Below, in pieces: positions 58,401 through 64,000 of a stretch of DNA of 64,000 nucleotides (the stretch's first letter is position 1; every line of letters begins with the position of its first letter). Made by a program: the position numbers and the translations under genes. The notes under the pieces are model-generated. The model was not told where the DNA came from, did no database searches, and worked only from the letters and a program-made list of their open reading frames with translations. The stretch is taken from positions 129,209,988-129,273,987 of the forward strand of contig CM067082.1 of NCBI GenBank assembly GCA_034008185.1, in the 5' to 3' direction. The DNA comes from Gorsachius magnificus. Lineage: Eukaryota; Chordata; Aves; Pelecaniformes; Ardeidae.

Positions 58401-59964
58401 TCTAATTTTGTTTTTATGTATGAAAATTAAATGTCTGCTTCACTGGAAAGAGTTGTTCAGCAAATTGTTATGCAGCATTGGAGAAGGGACCCTGTCCCTA
58501 TTTCTGTAATACAGCGTAACAAAGTTAGCAGTTGACTATCTCTCTCCCCAAAATAAGGAGAGCCAAAATTTCCAGGAGCTGTTTTATGCTGGTGGCACAA
58601 CATCAAAATATGAAAGAACTCTTTTTGCATGGATGGATGGACAGGTAGTGAAGAACCACCACCTGAGCTGCTCTTTATCTGGGGCCCTGGCAATTGTCTG
58701 CTTTATCAATCCCTGGCAGAGGGGAATAAGGTTAGGAGTTGACTAATGGCCCAGGCTACAACAGCCATGTGTTTGAAAGTGATCTGGACTGCCACGCGAT
58801 ATTTAAACGGTGAGGATAAAAACAATGACTCAACCCTTACCTGTTTCCCATATCAACTCACAGCTTTCACAGCTGGCCTAGTAGCTGGAGTAAAGATGAG
58901 TCGAGTTTTTACAGATCCTACGTTTTAATAACCTGAGCATGAGCTGATAATGAATAGAGAACAACGGACAAAATTAAAACGTGATCCTCAAATTTAGAGC
59001 ATCTTGCCAAAAAAATTATTTCCGCCACGGAGCACAGCATGCAGTGGTCAGGCAGGTAGATGTGATTTATATAGTACATAGCAATAGACCTCCTAATCCT
59101 GAAGCCTCGTTGCTTGCCCCAGCAGTCAGATGAGTCACGTAGCTGCATTCCCAGGCTCACAGAGCTTAAACAGGACGCTTCAGAAACAGCGGAGCTCTTC
59201 TGGATGAATCTTAATATTCCATTATCAACCTGTGTGCACATCAAATGCAAAATAAACAGTCCAGGAGTGTGTCTGAAATTCTACTTGGATGTATTTTGCT
59301 GTGTTTCTCCATCATTACAGAGAGCTTTTACGGGAAAGAAGAATGAGCTTTCTGAGACCCCAGAAAGAGAGATTTGTTACATCCAAAGCAAGGAGAATGG
59401 AGAGACAGAAACAAGTGGCCTACTCACTCAGGCATAGGAAAGAAGAGGCTGTAAAATGTGCAGTGCAAGCGTAATGAATTCCTCCATTTAAAATTATTGT
59501 CACAGGGAAATTATTTTGTACATGAATTTTGACACAGAAAATTGGATGGATTTTTTGTTTGTTTGTATGTTGCATTTATTGAAAATGAAAAAAAGCTCAG
59601 TGGCAGCAGTATATAAATGTGTATAGATATGTTGCCTAAGGTCTCCATTCTTCTTGTCTTCAGTCTTTATTCTTTCATCTTTTCCTCCGCTAGATAGCCA
59701 GGCTTTCTGCTTACTAGCCTGAGAAATCCTCTTCACTCATGTATCTTCTGCTTGTCAGGAGCTTTCCTTCTGTTACGCTATGCTATTTCCTGACGTGCTA
59801 GAATGAATGGCTACTTTTGTGTTAAAAAGAAATCGCACCTTTTCCCATCAACATCTCATTACAGCTGTTACACCAGCTTTCCGAGTAAGCAGGAAAGTAA
59901 AATGATCCAAATAAAACTTTGTAGAACTTGCAATAGAAAAGTGCCTTGATACAAAAATATCTAC

Positions 59965-60041
59965 CAACAAACTGAGGATCATTGGTGGAAGCCCGACCTC
60001 TCTGAAGAAGCAGGGGTATCATATCCTGGCCACGACGATGT
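59965..60041 (-). pseudogene. Exon-like segment A, ankyrin-like (gene or remnant)
   Basis: A 77-nt candidate exon with acceptor CTTTTTTCAG|AC and donor TTTGTTG|GTAGAT. The frame reads HRRGQDMIPLLLQRGRASTN followed by DPQFV. GQDMIPLLLQRG fits the second half of an ankyrin repeat (G-x-x-D/E-V-V-x-L-L-L-x-x-G), and N-D follows at the usual place. Any upstream exon would need to end with two bases of a codon; I did not find one before the window end. Confidence 0.32.
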
Positions 60042-61225
60042 CTGAAAAAAGAAACTCACTATACATTAAATAGCTGGAAGATTATTAGCTTTTTGAAGAT
60101 TGTATGATTATGTGATTTGGTATCTTAAAATAAAAAAAAGTGCCACATACATGAAGAATACAATAAAAATATACTTGACTTAAAAGTGCATCTGTAAAGA
60201 ACACAAAGGTATTTGTATTTTGTATTGTTAATACCAAGTAGTGATATAATATCTTTGTAGATTCAGAAGTGAGGTATACAACATGGCCTGCTTCTAACCA
60301 GTGTTGTGTAATATTGTACAATGACTGATGCAAAACTTGTTGAAATTAAAGGAGAGTTCCCCATCAGCTATAGCAGGCTTTGTATTAAGAGCCTATTGAG
60401 TATTTTAGGGTCAGGGAGGAAGGAAGAAGCACAGAAACATCTGGGATGAAATTTTCATGCCACTGTAGTCAAATGGAGTTCTGTGACTGCCTTGCTTGAG
60501 ACCAAAATTTCCCTTTAGAACTGGATTTTCAGTTGCATAGAGATGATTCACAAAAACCACTTTACCAGTCCGAGGTGTCCGAGATGACTTTTGTATATTT
60601 AGTATTTTGTACCTGCATACAAATGGATTTAACTTTAGTGAGGCAGTTTTTGCATAATCTTTTGACTCAACTCCATTTGTTTTTATCTCTTTTTCCTAAG
60701 CCAAATAAACTTTGCTCTTTTTAAGCAACCTTGACTATATTAATTTTCTTAGGACTAATTAGCACATGCAACTTCCAACAGAGAAGAAAAATTAACTTCT
60801 GATTTCTGGTGAGAGGCGTGCTTGGATGTTCTGGCTAACGCCGTCAGTTCAGGATCCATACGGTTCACTTTCAAGTATGCCCTAAGCCTTAAGGAAACCC
60901 ACTCAGCAAAATGCTGTACTCCATAGCAGTACGACTTTCGGCAAACAAGCCTGTTTTTTCCCACTAGCAGCAGTCTATCCACATGAGCCCAGCACACTGT
61001 GTCTGCCCAGGCGAGCAGAGCTACCTAGCGCTGCCATAAGGACACGGCTGCCGGCCTCCAGCCAGCTTGCTAAGAGCTATCTCAATTATTGCTGTGCAGC
61101 ACTGCCCTCTGCTTTGTGAATTTATGCAGAGTAGAACATACTTCATGATTTTAAAGGGCAAGACTGAAGGAGTTAGGCTGTTTCTATGACTTTTTTGGAT
61201 TGGAAGAAAAAAAAGCCATGGGATT

Positions 61226-61250
61226 TCTTTTTTGTGTGTGTGTGTGTGTT
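61226..61250 (+). repeat. (TG)n microsatellite
   Basis: A run of about nine TG units after a T-tract. Confidence 0.9.
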
Positions 61251-63979
61251 TGCACACAAAGAATACATTATAAATAAGTGATTTTTGTACAGCTGTGAAT
61301 ATAAAATACTTTCTACTAAAGTGTGGACATATATGTACACATAATACATACCTTAGGTACAGATATAGTACACACACATGAAATATTTTTGAATATTTGC
61401 ACTTCAGGTGATAGATTACATATGAATGTGGTGACATGCATGCAGCCACTACAGAGCGCTCCATCTCCCATGACATTTAAATGGCATACGCTCATCTCTC
61501 CTTCGTGAGCGTGGTGTGTCCTTTTGCAGACGAATCCATACAGCAACGGCCGTTCTTAAAAGAGCAGCAGTCAGGTTGGGCAAGCAGCAGGCAGGATTTC
61601 TGGGGCTGAGCCCTGCGTCTCCAGGGCTGGAAGCGGGCCACCGCACGGTGCGCTGCGCCAACCCTCCAAGCCCTTCCAGCTGCACTTACATCTGTGCATC
61701 ATTAGAGCAGCCGAGGCTACTGCAGTCACCCAGTGGCTGTTCATGAACAGCTCTTTTACCATTTTGCTGCCTGGAAAGGAAAATTCCTCTTTATCTTCTC
61801 TCCACTGGGTTCCCAGGTGTGTGAGGTGCTACAATAGTGATTACGCTCATAATGCACACCAGGCAATGAGCCCATTTCTTAAGTGTTTTAATATTCCATG
61901 TTGGTATCCCAGCATGCTTGAAAAGCAAACCTTGCTGGCTTTTATATTTATTTCTCCATTCTTCCATAAATGTTATGATTTTCTAAGTAAAGGAGGACCC
62001 TTTATCAATAATTTTTCAAATACAGCATTGCTATTTTGTTGAAATGTGTTTCGTCTTGCTTTAAATGGTGCTCCCTTGAGAACCGATCTATTTCACATAG
62101 CATTTCGGCTTGTGGTGATTTTACAAATGGCAGAGCTTTATTATGAAATCTTGGCTTCTTTCAGTTAATATTTACTATGAACACTTAATGCAGTCATAAG
62201 CTTGGTTTAATCTATCTGTCCAAATTTTAAGGAGATTTTATTTAATAGTAAAAAGACATCTATTTGGGGATTTAGAAGTTTAACCAGTGTAATGAAAATA
62301 GGCATCATCATATTCAGTGCACTTGTATGTCTTATTGTTACCCTCATTTAAAATTAAAAGGGTTTGTATTGTGGCTAAAAATTAGAGGTAAAATCTTGGA
62401 CATACTGAATGCAATGAGAATTTACTGTTGATTTAAATAGAGCCAAGATTTCTTTTGGAGTTATTGAAAAATCATTAGTGGAAGCTTTTGCAAACTGAAC
62501 TAGTGTTTGCTTAATCCTTGTGTTTTCAGTAGAGAAACATATTTATGAAACATGCATGAGATGTCTGGTTCTTGGCAGGAAGTGTCCTGGCTGCTTTTTG
62601 CTGCAAAGCATCTCAGCCTTGGCAAAATAGGAGTAACAAGCTTTAAACAGATTAATAGTTTATCTGATTCAGTGATCATCTTGCTTTAGGATAGAGTTTA
62701 AACAACCAGAATCCTTTTCTTGATCTTACTAGCAAAGCTTTCACTGAGAAGTGGGAAAGAACCATTTAGTGCAGATGTGTGCTATCACTGAAATTAATGC
62801 TTTTGGGTGTTACCGTGATTTACTTTTTGGGTGTTATTCTAGGGTAGGTAGGTAGCCCTATTTTTGCTGATAAGTATAGATAGAATATATACGTGATGAT
62901 TTGTCTTGCAATAGGTTTTGAATACAATTAAATGTTGCAAAGAAGAACTTTGAAATCCTGCTTTATTAAATAATTTTTTGTTGTTGTTGTTTGGTTGGGG
63001 TTTTTTTGTTTTATATGCAGGGACATGGCCTGTTTACGAAACAGTGATACATGCAGCCTAGAGGGAAATGATCAGTTCTGAGCATCTCTATTTTTTATAT
63101 AAATTTTGTATTTGGTAAGTATTTTCTGAATACTCTTGTGGTCCTTGAGATCAAAGAGCGAGAGGATACATCTCTCTTGTCAACTGCTAAATTTTCCTGA
63201 ATTTTCCTCCTTATTACGTAGTGCACTATGCAGTTTTAGAAATTCCACACTCCACCAGCAGCTATAAATCATTATCCCTGTGTTTATCCTAATCTAATTA
63301 TTCAAAGACTTGATTTTAAACATTTGCACTATGATAGCTCCAGGATCCAGTGCATGCTCCTAAATACTAGATTGGCCTTTCCCAAAGAATACGCAGTCTG
63401 AATAAATAAGATAGAAAGGAGTGGAAGAAAGAGTACATGTCAATCTAAAAATACAAAAATAAAAGTAACAATTTTGTACAACAGTACATAACCATACTTT
63501 TATTGAATGGATTGCTTCACTTTCATTTACTTTCATTTATTGGGCCTGCCATATGGCCACACTTTTTCTTCACAGCCAGTGATATTATCAGCTTTTCTGT
63601 GCCAGTGTCCTAGCCCTTGAGGTTGTTTATCCCTTAAAAATGAGAAGATCAAACTTGTAATCCACTGCAGCAATAGTCTTCCAGACTCAATCAGATTTCT
63701 CGTTAATCTCCTTGACAAGCATGAGTGTAGCTTCCTCTGCCTGAAGAAAAGCTTAGAGTTCACCAAATCTCTGGTTCCCAGCATAGCTGGCTATAATTCT
63801 CACTTTTGAACTCTGAGAGCTGAAAAGACTAAGTTGGTCCAATTTATTTTTAACACTGGAGCTGAAAACATTTGTAAAATTACCTCAACCCTAAACTCAA
63901 CCATGTGGCCACACTGGGGATAAAAAGAGTAGGAAAGATACATTCAATTTATATACAGACCAGTGCGGTAAAGGGGAGG

Positions 63980-64000
63980 GAAAAAAAAAAAAAAAAAAAA
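63980..64000 (+). repeat. A-rich tract at the window end
   Basis: The window ends in an uninterrupted A run after GGGGAGGG. Whether it is the tail of a retrocopy or a microsatellite cannot be told, as it is cut by the window edge. Confidence 0.8.

Larger units (their letters stand above)
52919..64000. other. Gene-poor region downstream of NDUFA4
   Basis: About 11 kb, AT-rich, with no gene I can name. It holds two ankyrin-like exon-like segments on the minus strand (59965-60041 and 54893-54960), a less AT-rich, motif-dense block (55140-55450), a (TG)n repeat (61226-61250) and a terminal A-run (63980-64000). A minus-strand stretch at 63784-63490 ends in two AATAAA motifs and might be the end of a non-coding RNA. 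In other vertebrates the NDUFA4 side facing away from PHF14 is also gene-poor. Confidence 0.55.

Noticed and set aside
59289..59474. Basic 61-codon plus-strand frame with an acceptor-like CATTACAG
   Set aside because: Looks exon-like, but no family pattern, no partner exon and no donor; too weak to list.
61021..61476. 151-codon minus-strand frame
   Set aside because: Contains the complement of a (TG)n repeat and no recognisable domain; probably chance.
1..64000. tRNA, rRNA, CRISPR or bacterial-type operons
   Set aside because: None seen; the sequence is vertebrate nuclear DNA with introns.

Overview
The window is nuclear DNA of a bird. It carries two vertebrate genes with ordinary GT-AG introns and CpG-island promoters, several CR1 LINE copies, and class III (ERVL-type) endogenous retroviral DNA whose LTRs begin TGTCCTGG and end CCACGACA, a layout familiar from avian genomes. 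The species cannot be fixed from the sequence; a neoavian bird is likely.

Layout. Positions 1-20740 are the 5' part of PHF14 on the minus strand: partial intron 4, exon 4 (3827-3971), intron 3, exon 3 (8610-9259), a 10.5 kb intron 2, exon 2 (19792-19902), intron 1 and a GC-rich 5' UTR exon ending at 20438. The start codon is split between exons 1 and 2. Positions 20830-39550 are intergenic and hold an old, broken CR1 of about 2.3 kb (25975-28260), a GC-rich unclassified stretch (28265-28770) and a partial ERVL-type LTR (31620-32072). Positions 39551-46412 are one rearranged endogenous retrovirus. Positions 46413-47130 hold coding-like but broken minus-strand sequence. Positions 48030-52040 are the complete four-exon NDUFA4 gene on the plus strand. 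From 52040 to 64000 is a gene-poor stretch with a short CR1, simple repeats and two phase-compatible, ankyrin-like, exon-like segments on the minus strand.

PHF14 (chromatin-bound PHD-finger protein) and NDUFA4 (small membrane subunit of cytochrome c oxidase) are transcribed away from each other. Their promoters lie about 28 kb apart, with the retrovirus between them. The head-to-head order matches the PHF14/NDUFA4 neighbourhood known in other vertebrates, with a gene-poor region beyond NDUFA4.

The most unusual object is the retrovirus. Its one normally placed LTR (41107-41714) has a polypurine tract on its U3 side and a primer binding site on its U5 side, so gag-pol precedes it and the gag-proximal leader follows it: a circular permutation. 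A second, nearly identical LTR (39551-40161) lies in inverted orientation, joined to the gag-proximal ORF through the nine bases that normally separate U5 from the primer binding site. The whole is bounded by a 6-bp direct repeat. It looks like integration of an aberrant reverse-transcription or autointegration product, followed by or including an LTR-LTR flip. All statements come from reading the sequence; no database search or alignment program was run.
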